In this document: piece after piece, positions 44,623 through 53,887 of the stretch | How the letters are laid out: each line of letters begins with the position of its first letter | Numbering within the stretch: position 1 is the stretch's first letter | Assembly (NCBI GenBank): GCA_050486205.1 | Contig: JBJHCW010000003.1 | Coordinates: 248,001-312,000, forward strand | Direction of reading: 5' to 3' | DNA: 64,000 bases | Source of the DNA: PWQG01 sp050486205 | Lineage (GTDB): Bacteria; Pseudomonadota; Gammaproteobacteria; Pseudomonadales; Pseudohongiellaceae | Notes under the pieces: generated by a model | The model's database searches: none | Seen by the model: the letters and a program-made list of their open reading frames with translations, nothing else | What the model was told of the DNA's origin: nothing | Program-made: the position numbers and the translations under genes

Positions 44623-45306
44623 ATGAACAATCCAAAACTTGAAGTACTGACCCCGGATAATTGCCAGCTAATCTTTATCGACCATCAGCCGCAGATGGCG
44701 TTCGGTGTGCAGAGCATCGACAGGCAGACCCTGAAAAACAATACCGTCGGCCTGGCCAAGGCGGCAAAGATTTTTAACATTCCCACCATCATTACCACGG
44801 TGGAAACGCAGTCGTTCTCCGGTCACACCTACCCGGAGCTGCTGTCAGTATTCCCCGATTCGCCGATACTGGAGCGTACATCCATGAACTCATGGGACGA
44901 CCAGAAAGTACGGGACGCGCTGAAGAAAAATAATCGCAACAAGGTGCTGGTTTCCGGTCTGTGGACCGAGGTATGCAACAACACCTTCGCATTATCGGCC
45001 ATGCACGATGCCGGCTACGAAATCTACATGGTGGCGGACGCCTCGGGCGGCACATCAAAAGACGCACACGATTACGCCATGCAGCGCATGGTGCAGGCAG
45101 GTGTGGTGCCGATGACCTGGCAGCAGGTATTGCTGGAATGGCAGCGTGACTGGGCGCATCGTGATACCTATGACGCTGTCATGGAACTGGTGAAAGAACA
45201 CTCGGGTGCCTATGGCATGGGCGTGGACTATGCCTACACCATGGTGCACAAGGCGCCCGAGCGTGTGAAGCACGGAGAAACTCTGGCTCCCCTGGCTGCC
45301 AGGTGA
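44623..45306 (+). CDS. Cysteine hydrolase, isochorismatase family
   Basis: 227 residues of the isochorismatase/YcaC-like fold: catalytic Asp in LIFIDHQPQMAFGV, catalytic Cys in VSGLWTEVCNNTFALSAM, and DASGGTSKDAHDYAMQRM. It probably hydrolyses a small amide or similar bond. ATG 44623 follows AAGGAGACAATC; an upstream in-frame start would overlap XapX2. It is a paralogue of the gene at 58973. The neighbours (amidohydrolase, XapX, exporter, porin) suggest a shared catabolic or detoxification pathway. Confidence 0.88.
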   Translation: MNNPKLEVLTPDNCQLIFIDHQPQMAFGVQSIDRQTLKNNTVGLAKAAKIFNIPTIITTVETQSFSGHTYPELLSVFPDSPILERTSMNSWDDQKVRDALKKNNRNKVLVSGLWTEVCNNTFALSAMHDAGYEIYMVADASGGTSKDAHDYAMQRMVQAGVVPMTWQQVLLEWQRDWAHRDTYDAVMELVKEHSGAYGMGVDYAYTMVHKAPERVKHGETLAPLAAR

Positions 45307-45340
45307 ACAAGAGGCTCGCTGGCCGGATGAGGGATTACTG

Positions 45341-46936
45341 ATGCCACAGACAAAAGCAGCCTCTGCCTGGTCTCCTTTTGGTATCCCTGCCTTCCGCGCC
45401 CTGTGGATTGCCACCCTGGCGTCGAATATCGGCACCTGGATGCACGACATCGGGGCCAGTTGGTTGATGACATCTCTCACCACCTCACCCGTGATGGTGG
45501 CTCTGGTGCAAACCGCCACGACACTGCCGGTGTTTCTTCTGGCGCTACCGGCTGGTGCCCTGGCCGACATAGTTGATCGGCGCCGGCACCTTATTGTCAC
45601 GCAGATTTTTATGACAATAACCGCAGGCTGTCTGACAATCATGGCGCTGACGGGAGGCGCAACGCCGTGGTTGCTTGTGACGCTGACCTTCGCCATGGGG
45701 CTGGGTACCGCAATGACCATGCCGGCCTGGGCTGCGATTGTGCCGGAGCTGGTGCCACGCAGTGAACTGCCGGCTGCCATCGCTTTGAACAGCATGGGGG
45801 TCAATGTCGCCCGCGCCATCGGGCCGGCGATTGCCGGCGTCATAGTATCCCTGGCAGGTAGCGGTGCGGTCTTTGCCCTGAACACACTGTCTTTTATCGG
45901 GGTCATCGCAGTGCTCTACTACTGGAAGCGGGACGTACATCATAGCGAACTGCCCGCCGAGCGCATGGCGGGTGCGATACGCGCCGGACTGCGTTTCGCC
46001 CGCCACTCGGCGGAGTTGCAGGCGGCAGTCATTCGCGGCCTCGGCTTCTTTCTTTTCGCCAGCGCATCCTGGGCACTGTTGCCGCTGATCGCCAGAAACA
46101 TGGTTAACGGCAGTGCTCAGAGCTTTGGCATTCTGGTGGCATCGGTCGGCGTTGGCGCAGTTGGCGGGGCTGTGGTGCTGCCGAAGCTACGCGAGAAAGT
46201 CCCGAAGGATATTCTGGTGGCAGGGGCAACACTGGTCTACGCCTTGTGCCTGTTTGCGTTAGCCATCCTGAACACCTTGTTACACCTGGCCGTGGTCATG
46301 GCCTTAAGCGGGATTGCCTGGATCACGGTACTGTCATCATTGCAGGTCACGGCACAAATGGCGCTGCCCGGCTGGGTGCGATCCCGTGGCCTGGCCGTGT
46401 TCATGTCTGCCTTCATGGGATCCATGGCGCTGGGCAGTTTGTTGTGGGGTAGACTGGCGCAACTGTACAGCATAGAGCATGCCTTGACCGTTGCAGGTAT
46501 CGGGGCAGTTGTGGGTGTGTTGGTCACCTGGCACTGGCGACTAGGCGGGGTTGAAACCCTGGACCTGACACCCTCCATGCATTGGCCATTGCCGCCACCA
46601 GTCGGCAGCCCCGACAGAGGTCCGGTGCTGGTCACCATTGAGTATGCCGTGCGGCAGGAAAAGGTCGCCGAGTTTCTGAAACTGGTCCGGCAACTGGGCA
46701 AACAGCGGCGGCGTGATGGTGCGTTTACCTGGGCAGTTTATGAGGATACCGAACGCCCTTACCACTTCGTGGAAACGTTCAGCGACGAGTCCTGGCTGGC
46801 ACATTTACGTCAGCACGAGCGGGTGACGGCCGAGTCGCGGACTTTGCAACTAGGCATAAAGGAATGCCTGCTGGAAAACAGTGAGACGGTGGTTAAGCAC
46901 TACCTGAGCCCAGAGTCACCGCCGGGCGTACAATGA
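45341..46936 (+). CDS. MFS exporter with C-terminal monooxygenase-like domain
   Basis: 531 residues. Residues 1 to about 410 are an MFS_3 (EntS-like) transporter with about 12 helices, including LPAGALADIVDRRRHLI between helices 2 and 3. From about residue 425 a soluble antibiotic-biosynthesis-monooxygenase-like domain follows (VLVTIEYAVRQEKVAEFLKL, FTWAVYEDTERPYHFVETF, SWLAHLRQHERVTAE). The fusion is known in this transporter group. Likely exports a small molecule or product linked to the neighbouring hydrolases. Its stop overlaps the following porin gene by four bases. Confidence 0.88.
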   Translation: MPQTKAASAWSPFGIPAFRALWIATLASNIGTWMHDIGASWLMTSLTTSPVMVALVQTATTLPVFLLALPAGALADIVDRRRHLIVTQIFMTITAGCLTIMALTGGATPWLLVTLTFAMGLGTAMTMPAWAAIVPELVPRSELPAAIALNSMGVNVARAIGPAIAGVIVSLAGSGAVFALNTLSFIGVIAVLYYWKRDVHHSELPAERMAGAIRAGLRFARHSAELQAAVIRGLGFFLFASASWALLPLIARNMVNGSAQSFGILVASVGVGAVGGAVVLPKLREKVPKDILVAGATLVYALCLFALAILNTLLHLAVVMALSGIAWITVLSSLQVTAQMALPGWVRSRGLAVFMSAFMGSMALGSLLWGRLAQLYSIEHALTVAGIGAVVGVLVTWHWRLGGVETLDLTPSMHWPLPPPVGSPDRGPVLVTIEYAVRQEKVAEFLKLVRQLGKQRRRDGAFTWAVYEDTERPYHFVETFSDESWLAHLRQHERVTAESRTLQLGIKECLLENSETVVKHYLSPESPPGVQ

Positions 46937-48309
46937 CCAGCACTCCGACAGCCAGTGTCTGCATGGCAATTCTGCCACTGGCATTGGCAGCGGCATCAAC
47001 AAGTGCGGGTGCTTATCCGCAAATAGAAATGTTCCGCTGGAATGAGGATTACCGATACTTAAGTGACAAGCCGCAACGAAGTGCTTACGAACGCTTTAAG
47101 TATCAGCCATTTGCAGTGGCGGGTCAGGAAGGGTTCGTTTCCTTTGGGGGATCGGTACGCAGCCGCATTCAAACTTATAAAAACGACAGGTTCGGATTGC
47201 AGGGCGGGGCGAATGGCACGGTTGGGTTGCAGCGTTTTTACGGACACTCGGATATCAAGGTCGGTGACGGGTTTCGAGTCTTTGTTGAATTGAGCGCAAA
47301 CTATGCCGATGCTGCCGGTTATCTCGCCCCAGGCCCTTTCGACAAGGATAAGGCAGCCGTGGGTCAGCTATTCTTCGACCTGCAGGGCGGTGATGCGCGG
47401 TGGCGGATCGGTCGACAGGAAAAGGGGCTGGGTTCGGCTCGGCTGATGGGCACCCGCGACGGTGCCAATGTTCGACTGTCCTATGACGGCGTGCGCTGGG
47501 ACGTCCGTTACGGTGGTGTACAGTGGTTGGCGTTTGTTTTCCAGCCAGTGGTTGTGGAGGAGGGGGTATTTGACAACAGCAGTCATGGCGAGGGGGCCGT
47601 GTGGGGTCTGAGCGGTAGCTGGAGCTTGGTCAGGGGCAGCGCTGACCTTTATTACGTTGGCCTGGACAAAAAAGACGCAGTGTATGTTCAGGGGGTAGAC
47701 AATGAAACCCGACATTCGCTGGGAGCGCGTCTATACGGTTCGCAAAGCGGCTGGGACTGGAATGTTGAAGCCGTGTACCAGTTTGGCGACTTTGGCGATT
47801 CTGACATTCGCGCCTGGACGGTGGCCAGCGTGGTTGGCTACCGCTTTGCCGATGTGCGCTGGCAGCCGCGAATTGCCTTGAGCGCCAACATTGCCAGTGG
47901 TGACAGCAATTCGGGCGACGGGCGACTGCAGACCTTTAATCCATTGTTCCCGAACCTGGCGTATTTTGAAGAGGCAGCAGTCTATGCGCCGCAGAATTTT
48001 TATAATATCGAACCGGAAATCAGTTGGCGCCTGACTCCGCAACTATCGCTGGCGCTGGACTGGAACGTTTTCTGGCGCCTTGAGCGGCACGATGCAGTTT
48101 ATGTCCGCGGCCTGATCCCCTTGCCAGGCACAGCAGCAGTGTCAGGCCATTTTGTGGGACACACGCCTTCACTGAGTCTGGACTACCAGCGGGGTCGGCA
48201 TCTGAGTATGGACCTGAGTGTCAGTCACTTTTTTGCCGAAGAGGTAATCAAAAATGCCGGTGGCGATGATACGCAGTTTTTCAAAGTACAATTCGAATGG
48301 AAGTTCTGA
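46933..48309 (+). CDS. Outer-membrane porin, alginate-export family
   Basis: 458 residues with a signal peptide (about 1-27) and a beta-rich body with alternating amphipathic strands, SFGGSVRSRIQTYKND, WRIGRQEKGLGSARLMGTRD, and a C-terminal strand ending FKVQFEWKF with terminal Phe, as in outer-membrane barrels. The GRQ-G-GSARL-GTRDG region is typical of the Alginate_exp domain (AlgE-like), whose members transport many substrates. ATGA overlap with the MFS gene suggests a coupled inner- and outer-membrane export route. True substrate unknown. Confidence 0.85.
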   Translation: MTSTPTASVCMAILPLALAAASTSAGAYPQIEMFRWNEDYRYLSDKPQRSAYERFKYQPFAVAGQEGFVSFGGSVRSRIQTYKNDRFGLQGGANGTVGLQRFYGHSDIKVGDGFRVFVELSANYADAAGYLAPGPFDKDKAAVGQLFFDLQGGDARWRIGRQEKGLGSARLMGTRDGANVRLSYDGVRWDVRYGGVQWLAFVFQPVVVEEGVFDNSSHGEGAVWGLSGSWSLVRGSADLYYVGLDKKDAVYVQGVDNETRHSLGARLYGSQSGWDWNVEAVYQFGDFGDSDIRAWTVASVVGYRFADVRWQPRIALSANIASGDSNSGDGRLQTFNPLFPNLAYFEEAAVYAPQNFYNIEPEISWRLTPQLSLALDWNVFWRLERHDAVYVRGLIPLPGTAAVSGHFVGHTPSLSLDYQRGRHLSMDLSVSHFFAEEVIKNAGGDDTQFFKVQFEWKF

Positions 48310-48353
48310 TTTGTGCGACAGTATCTGGCGCCTCAATATAAAGGAACCTCAAT

Positions 48354-50000
48354 ATGAGCAAAGCATCCGATCTGTTCATCCAGTGCCTGGAGGAAGAGGA
48401 GGTGGAGTACATTTTCGGGGTTCCCGGTGAGGAGAATCTCGACATGCTCGACAGCCTCAGCCGCTCGACCCGGATACAGCTGATCCTTACCCGGCACGAA
48501 CAGGGCGCAGGTTTTATGGCCGCGACTTACGGTCGACATACCGGCAAGGCCGGCGTGTGCATGGCGACGCTGGGGCCGGGCGCGACCAATCTGGTCACCG
48601 CCGCGGCCTATGCACAACTTGGCGGCATGCCCATCCTGATGGTCACCGGGCAAAAGCCGATCAAGAAGTCGAAGCAGGGGCGCTTCCAGATCCTGGATGT
48701 GGTCGACATGATGAAACCGCTGACCAAGTTTACCCATCAGCTGGCCAGCGCCGACAATATTCCCAGCCGGGTGCGCGAGGCGTTCCGGCTTGCCGAAGAG
48801 GAGAAACCCGGTGCCACACATATCGAGTTTCCCGAAGACATAGCCGCCGAGCAGACCGAGTCGGTGCCGCTGAAGCGCAGCCACACGCGGCGGCCCAACG
48901 CCGATGTCAAGTCGATCCGCGCTGCCGTGCATGCGCTGGAAAAGGCCAGGTCACCGATCCTGGTGATCGGTGCCGGCGCCAACCGCACCATGACCAGCCG
49001 GATGCTGCACCAGTTCATAGAAAAAACAGGCATCCCGTTCCTGACCACCCAGCTGGGCAAGGGTGTGATCGACGAACGTCACCCAGGCTTTGTGGGTTGC
49101 GCCGCCCTGTCGGCGGAGGACTTTGTCCACCGCGCTCTCGATGCTGCCGATCTGATCGTTAATATCGGCCATGACGTGATCGAGAAGCCGCCGTTCTTCA
49201 TGCGGCCAGGTGGCACGCGGGTGATCCATATCTCGACCAGGACCGCTGAGGTGGATCCGGTCTATTTTCCGCAGATCGAGGTTATCGGCGACATCGCCAA
49301 CGCGATCTGGCAGATCAAGCAGGACATTGTGCCGAATGGCGGTTGGGCCTTCGATGCGATGCTGGCGGCACGAAAGGGCCAGGTCGCCCATACTGCGTCT
49401 ATCTCGGGCGATGCACGTTTCCCTATCTTCCCGCCCTTTCTGGTGGATCAGGTCCGTGCGGCGATGCCCGAAGATGGCATCATCTGCCTCGACAACGGGA
49501 TATACAAAATCTGGTTTGCGCGCGACTATACGGCTTACCGCCCCAATACCGTGCTGCTGGACAACGCGCTCGCATCAATGGGCGCGGGCCTGCCCTCAGC
49601 CATGGCCTCGGCAATGGTCTATCCCGGTCGCAAGGTGATGGCAATCTGCGGCGATGGCGGCTTCATGATGAACAGCCAGGAGATGGAGACTGCTGTTCGC
49701 TTGCAGCTCAACCTCACCGTGCTGATCCTGAACGACAACAGCTATGGCATGATTCGTTGGAAGCAGGCGAACATGGGCTTCAAGGATTGGGGGCTGAACT
49801 ATGGTAACCCCGATTTTGTCAAGTACGCGGAAAGTTACGGCGCCTTCGGCCATCGTGTCGAAAGCGCAGAGCATCTCAGGCAGCTGCTCGCACAGACCCG
49901 CGACACGCCGGGCGTCCATCTGATCGATTGCCCGGTTGATTATTCGGAGAACGACCAGATCCTCAACATCGACATCAAGACGCTGTCGAAAGCCTTGTAA
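48354..50000 (+). CDS. Acetolactate synthase large subunit-like ThDP enzyme
   Basis: 548 residues with the three ThDP-enzyme domains: Pyr domain with catalytic glutamate in LTRHEQGAGFMAATYGR, central domain from about 190, and PP domain with ThDP motif ICGDGGFMMNSQEMETA ... LILNDNSYGM. Overall closest to catabolic acetolactate synthases that act without a small subunit; none is adjacent. It could also use other 2-oxoacids. It is paired with an aldehyde dehydrogenase 20 bases downstream. Codon choice (frequent CTC, TCG, CGC runs) looks different from neighbouring genes, hinting at transfer. Confidence 0.85.
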   Translation: MSKASDLFIQCLEEEEVEYIFGVPGEENLDMLDSLSRSTRIQLILTRHEQGAGFMAATYGRHTGKAGVCMATLGPGATNLVTAAAYAQLGGMPILMVTGQKPIKKSKQGRFQILDVVDMMKPLTKFTHQLASADNIPSRVREAFRLAEEEKPGATHIEFPEDIAAEQTESVPLKRSHTRRPNADVKSIRAAVHALEKARSPILVIGAGANRTMTSRMLHQFIEKTGIPFLTTQLGKGVIDERHPGFVGCAALSAEDFVHRALDAADLIVNIGHDVIEKPPFFMRPGGTRVIHISTRTAEVDPVYFPQIEVIGDIANAIWQIKQDIVPNGGWAFDAMLAARKGQVAHTASISGDARFPIFPPFLVDQVRAAMPEDGIICLDNGIYKIWFARDYTAYRPNTVLLDNALASMGAGLPSAMASAMVYPGRKVMAICGDGGFMMNSQEMETAVRLQLNLTVLILNDNSYGMIRWKQANMGFKDWGLNYGNPDFVKYAESYGAFGHRVESAEHLRQLLAQTRDTPGVHLIDCPVDYSENDQILNIDIKTLSKAL

Positions 50001-50020
50001 TTGTGGCCCCGGAGTTTCAA

Positions 50021-51457
50021 ATGACCCTACTCAAGCCCGTCTATCCGCTTTATCTCAACAACGTGGCGCAGCAGCCGAACACCGATCTTGCAGTGACTGA
50101 CAAATTCACCGGCGAAGTCGCGTTTCGCGTTGCGCAGGCTGATGCCGCGACGATCGATGCGGCGATCGCCGGTGCGGTGGAGGCGGCAGAACCGATGGCG
50201 CGAATGGCGAGCTACGAGCGCCAGGCGGTGCTCAGCCATTGTGTCACTCGCTTCACCGAGCGCTTCGACGAGCTTGCTTACGCGCTGTGCGTCGAGGCGG
50301 GCAAGCCGATTAAGGATAGCGAAGGTGAGGTCGGCCGGCTGATCGACACCTTCCGCATCGCCGCCGAGGAGTCGGTGCGGATGACCGGCGAGGTTCAGCC
50401 GCTCGACATTTCGGCGCGCTCCAGAGGCTATCAGGGCATCTGGAAGCGCGTGCCCATCGGACCATGCTCATTCATCTCCCCGTTCAACTTTCCGCTCAAC
50501 CTGGCCGCGCACAAGATCGCCCCGGCGCTTGCGGTGGGCTGTCCGTTCGTGATGAAACCGGCGAGCCGCACCCCCCTGGGTGCAATCATCATCGGCGAGG
50601 TGCTGGCCGAGACCGACCTGCCCGAAGGCGCATTCTCTATTCTGCCCGCCAGCCGCGATGGCGCCGACCTGTTTACCACCGATGATCGACTCAAACTGCT
50701 TTCGTTCACCGGATCGCCCGATGTGGGCTGGGACCTCAAAGCGCGCTGCGGCAAGAAGAAGGTCGTGCTTGAACTGGGCGGCAATGCCGCAGTGATAATT
50801 GATGCTGATGCCGATCTCGGCGATGCGCTCGAACGTGTTATTTTTGGCGCCTTCTACCAGTCGGGGCAGAGTTGTATCGGGGTACAGCGCATCATCATCC
50901 ATGCCGATGTCTACGAGCGTTTCCGCGACATGCTGGTGGCCAGGACAAAGACGCTGGTGGCGGGCGACCCCAAGCAGCGCAACACGTTCATCGGCCCGAT
51001 GATCCATGTCAAGGAAGCAACACGACTGGAAACCTGGATCAACGAGGCGGTGACCGCCGGCGCGACTCTGCTTTGCGGCGGCAGTCGCGACGGCGCGATG
51101 CTTGATGCCACCCTGCTCGAAGCCGTGCCAGCCGACACAAAGATCGTAACAGAAGAGGCGTTCGGTCCGGTCGCTGTGCTGTCAAGCTTCACTGATTTCA
51201 ACGCCGCACTCGCCGAGGTTAACGCCTCCAGGTTCGGCTTGCAGGCGGGCGTTTTCACCCGCGACCTGTTCAGGATGTTCGAGGTCTGGGATCACCTTGA
51301 TGTTGGCGGCGTGGTGGTCAACGACGTGCCGAGCTACCGCGTCGACAACATGCCTTATGGCGGGGTCAAGGATTCGGGTCTGGGCCGCGAAGGCGTGCGT
51401 TTTGCCATGGAAGACATGACCGAAATCCGCAACCTGGTGATCCGACGACCGTCCTGA
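50021..51457 (+). CDS. Aldehyde dehydrogenase family protein
   Basis: 478 residues; NAD(P)-dependent oxidation of an aldehyde to its acid. Catalytic motifs: SPFNFPLNLAAHKIAPAL, SFTGSPDVGWDLKARCGKKK, general-base Glu in LELGGNAAV and nucleophile Cys in GQSCIGVQR, then EEAFGPVAVL and MPYGGVKDSGLGREG. Resembles the broad-specificity group that includes phosphonoacetaldehyde and lactaldehyde dehydrogenases. ATG 50021 is favoured because GGAG lies seven bases upstream; a GTG at 50003 is possible. Shares the foreign-looking composition of the acetolactate synthase-like gene, so the two probably arrived together. Confidence 0.9.
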   Translation: MTLLKPVYPLYLNNVAQQPNTDLAVTDKFTGEVAFRVAQADAATIDAAIAGAVEAAEPMARMASYERQAVLSHCVTRFTERFDELAYALCVEAGKPIKDSEGEVGRLIDTFRIAAEESVRMTGEVQPLDISARSRGYQGIWKRVPIGPCSFISPFNFPLNLAAHKIAPALAVGCPFVMKPASRTPLGAIIIGEVLAETDLPEGAFSILPASRDGADLFTTDDRLKLLSFTGSPDVGWDLKARCGKKKVVLELGGNAAVIIDADADLGDALERVIFGAFYQSGQSCIGVQRIIIHADVYERFRDMLVARTKTLVAGDPKQRNTFIGPMIHVKEATRLETWINEAVTAGATLLCGGSRDGAMLDATLLEAVPADTKIVTEEAFGPVAVLSSFTDFNAALAEVNASRFGLQAGVFTRDLFRMFEVWDHLDVGGVVVNDVPSYRVDNMPYGGVKDSGLGREGVRFAMEDMTEIRNLVIRRPS

Positions 51458-51555
51458 TTTGGCACAGTCGTCCAATGATAAGAACTTCTGTGGTGTTGAC
51501 AAAATCCGCAATGCACTGGTGTGGTGTCACCGTGCAATACAACAAGGAGATTGCG

Positions 51556-51858
51556 ATGTCTGATGTACCTGAAGCCTCGTTTACCATTAAGCATACAGCC
51601 GGCGATACCAAGGGTAGTTACACAGTGGAGCTCAATGGTGCCAAAGCAGAGATGACCTACTCGAAAGCGGGAGACTCAGTGATTATCATTGATAGCACCG
51701 AAGTGCCTGATGCCATGCGCGGACAGAAAGTGGGTGTTGCGTTAGTGTTTCGGGCAGTACAAGACGCCCGTTCTTCGGGTAAGAAAATCATGCCGTTATG
51801 TCCATTTGCAAAGGCACAGTTCACACGCCACTCAGAGTGGCGCGATGTGTTGATGTAA
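51556..51858 (+). CDS. Small GNAT-family N-acetyltransferase (NATD1/YjdJ type)
   Basis: 100 residues: GSYTVELNGAKAEMTYSKAG, then the acetyl-CoA-binding P-loop-like segment VPDAMRGQKVGVALVFRAVQDAR and KIMPLCPFAKAQFTRHSEW, the classic ending of this compact GNAT group. Target unknown. ATG 51556 has AAGGAGATTGCG upstream. It is separated by 98 bases from the aldehyde dehydrogenase and may have its own promoter. Confidence 0.88.
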   Translation: MSDVPEASFTIKHTAGDTKGSYTVELNGAKAEMTYSKAGDSVIIIDSTEVPDAMRGQKVGVALVFRAVQDARSSGKKIMPLCPFAKAQFTRHSEWRDVLM

Positions 51859-51904
51859 GGAACCCGCCGGTTTGGTTGTGGCCGGGCGTTGTGCCATTAA
51901 TGTG

Positions 51905-51992
51905 AGTACCGGAGCAAAATGAGTCGGGCCAAAAGATGGCGGAGTATCGATTCTCAGGTGGCCGCGAAAGGCGCCGAGCAAGAATACCTGTC
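51905..51992 (-). pseudogene. Second LysR remnant
   Basis: The minus strand retains the effector-domain start of a LysR protein with frameshifts. A 23-base stretch (51911-51933) is identical to 41967-41989 in the left lysR pseudogene, and the neighbouring bases match the intact LysR at 52809-52865 more loosely. Nothing recognisable of the HTH or C-terminal part remains between here and the intact gene. Confidence 0.6.
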
Positions 51993-52134
51993 ACCCGACG
52001 GTTATGAGCTGGACATCGCCTGCATGGCGCGGCCTGGGGCAAAGGAGATTCAGCTTGGTTTGATTATCGACTCCCTCTGTAACGTAGTGCTGTATCCGGC
52101 CTTCCAGGCCTGCTTTCGTGAGTACCAGCCACCG

Positions 52135-53133
52135 CTACCTGGTGTTTGGGGGCGACATGACCCGGCGTACCTGCCCACCGGTGCCGCCGTTAACACACAG
52201 GCCCTTTAAGTCCGGGTAAAGTTTCTCGCGCGTTTGCGCAGTGGTGGTTGAGCCCCAAAGGTATGGGACTTGTTCGAAGGACTCGATCAGGATTTCGGTG
52301 AGGACCTGAACCTTGCGGGCCGGATGCTGACTTGGCGGCCGGATAACATAAGCACCGGCCGGGGGTGGCGGATAACGGGTCATCACCGGAACAAGCGCGC
52401 CGGAAGCCATAGCTTCGTGAGTGAGACAGTCAGGAAGCCAGGCGATACCAAGCCCCGCTACGGCTGCTGCGACCAGTGCGGCACCACTGTCGGCCTTGAA
52501 ACGTCCTTGCGGATGGACTGCAATTATCTTATCGCCGTCCATGACTTGCCAGGTTTCCGTGCCTTGCATGAGCGCCTGATGGGCGGGAATTTCATGGGGT
52601 GTAACAGGTGCTCCGTGCGCTTCAATATAGCCTGGACTCGCAACCAGCTTCCCATGGATTCGGCCGATGCGCCGGGCGATCATGTTGGAATCCTGAAGGA
52701 AACCAACCCGTATCGCGCAATCAAAACCTTCTTTGATCAGGTCAACAAAACGATCGCTGTAGCAAGTCTGGATGTTAAGATGAGGGTGCCGTCTTGCCAT
52801 CTCCGCTAGTGACTGGGCGAATTGAGTCGGGCCAAAAGACTGCGGCGCCGCGATTCTCAGTCGGCCCCGAAGGTCACCGTTCGGCAGAATCGCTGCCATG
52901 GCTACGTCGGTCTCGGCGCAGACTTTGGCGGCATACTCCTTGAACGTATTCCCGGCTTCCGTCAGAGCGGCACCGCGGGTGGATCGTGTTAGCAGCTGGA
53001 CGCCAAGCTCCGCTTCAAGCCGCACGAGCCGACGGCTGACGATCGATTTGGACACGCCGAGCCGAACGGCTGCAGGTGAAATACCTCCGGCGTAAGCCAC
53101 TTCCACGAATGTCTGTAGCTCTTCAATGTCCAT
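52135..53133 (-). CDS. LysR-family transcriptional regulator
   Basis: 332 residues. N-terminal winged HTH (MDIEELQTFVEVAYAGGIS, VRLGVSKSIVSRRLVRLEAE), then the effector-binding domain with GDLRGRLRIAAPQSFGPTQF, YSDRFVDLIKEGFDCAIRVG and AAVAGLGIAWLPDCL. ATG 53133 is the natural start; 25 further in-frame residues upstream are unconserved. A 21-bp operator-like inverted repeat begins four bases upstream of the start codon, consistent with autoregulation. It is the only intact member of three related LysR copies in this block. Confidence 0.93.
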   Translation of the reverse strand: MDIEELQTFVEVAYAGGISPAAVRLGVSKSIVSRRLVRLEAELGVQLLTRSTRGAALTEAGNTFKEYAAKVCAETDVAMAAILPNGDLRGRLRIAAPQSFGPTQFAQSLAEMARRHPHLNIQTCYSDRFVDLIKEGFDCAIRVGFLQDSNMIARRIGRIHGKLVASPGYIEAHGAPVTPHEIPAHQALMQGTETWQVMDGDKIIAVHPQGRFKADSGAALVAAAVAGLGIAWLPDCLTHEAMASGALVPVMTRYPPPPAGAYVIRPPSQHPARKVQVLTEILIESFEQVPYLWGSTTTAQTREKLYPDLKGLCVNGGTGGQVRRVMSPPNTR

Positions 53134-53136
53134 CAG

Positions 53137-53157
53137 GTGTTTCCCATTTTGCGACAG
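53137..53157. promoter_or_regulatory. LysR operator-like site, copy 2
   Basis: Adjacent to the lysR start codon; left part GTGTTTCCC, right part GCGACAG. Matches 17 of 21 positions of the site at 42190-42210. LysR regulators usually bind such T-N11-A inverted repeats next to their own gene. Confidence 0.5.
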
Positions 53158-53244
53158 GGTATTTAACCAATGCGGCCGGGTCCGACACAGCTCCAAACAG
53201 GGGGGCATACACCAACACTAAAGAGGGGGGAGGGGCAGGACCAT

Positions 53245-53883
53245 TTATTGCGAAATCTCGATGATGCCTCGCTGGAGACCAACGGTGACCGCATGGGTCC
53301 GATTACTGGTCTTCAGCTTTTCCATAATGCTTTTCAGATGTCCTTTGACGGTGTCCTCAGCTATTGCCAGAGCAACGGCTGTATCCTTGTTCGACAAGCC
53401 ATCGGCAACATGTTGCAGCACCTGGACCTCTCTGTGAGTGAGGGCGTCCTGTTCGATGTGAGCCGCCAGATCAGCGGCAATCTCCGGGGGAAAGCGGCGT
53501 CTTCCGGCAGCCAGGTCTCGTATGGTTTCAATGAGCTCATGTCGCAGCGAACTCTTCAGCAAGTAACCCCGGGCCCCTGCCTTGATCGCTTGTAAGGCAC
53601 GTACATCGCCCCGGTAAGTCGTGAGTACAGCGATGCATGCTTGCGGAAACTCCGAGATAATGGACCTGATGGCACCGATGCCATTGAGCTCAGGCATCTG
53701 AACATCCATGAGCGTAACGTCTGGTTGAGACGTTCGGTATAGCCGGATTGCCTCCAGTCCATTGGTGGCTTCGCCGACTACACTGATATCGTCGTAACCG
53801 CCCACTACCGCTGTAATACCCTCGCGTATCAGGGCATGGTCATCCACGATCAACACGGTGATGGGCTTGTTGTGATCAGCCAT
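53245..53883 (-). CDS. NarL/FixJ-family response regulator
   Basis: 212 residues: receiver domain with acidic pocket (IVDDHALIREG), phospho-acceptor Asp in VTLMDVQMPELNG, conserved Thr (AVLTTYRGD) and Lys (YLLKSS), followed by a LuxR-type HTH (LTHREVQVLQHVADGLSNKD, IAEDTVKGHLKSIMEKL). It starts four bases after the sensor kinase ends, so they form a cognate pair. Target genes unknown; the acetolactate/porin module and hydrolases nearby are candidates. Confidence 0.95.
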   Translation of the reverse strand: MADHNKPITVLIVDDHALIREGITAVVGGYDDISVVGEATNGLEAIRLYRTSQPDVTLMDVQMPELNGIGAIRSIISEFPQACIAVLTTYRGDVRALQAIKAGARGYLLKSSLRHELIETIRDLAAGRRRFPPEIAADLAAHIEQDALTHREVQVLQHVADGLSNKDTAVALAIAEDTVKGHLKSIMEKLKTSNRTHAVTVGLQRGIIEISQ

Positions 53884-53887
53884 GGCT

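Noticed and set aside
51919..52209. 96-codon plus-strand frame
   Set aside because: Overlaps the LysR remnant on the other strand and has no family signal.
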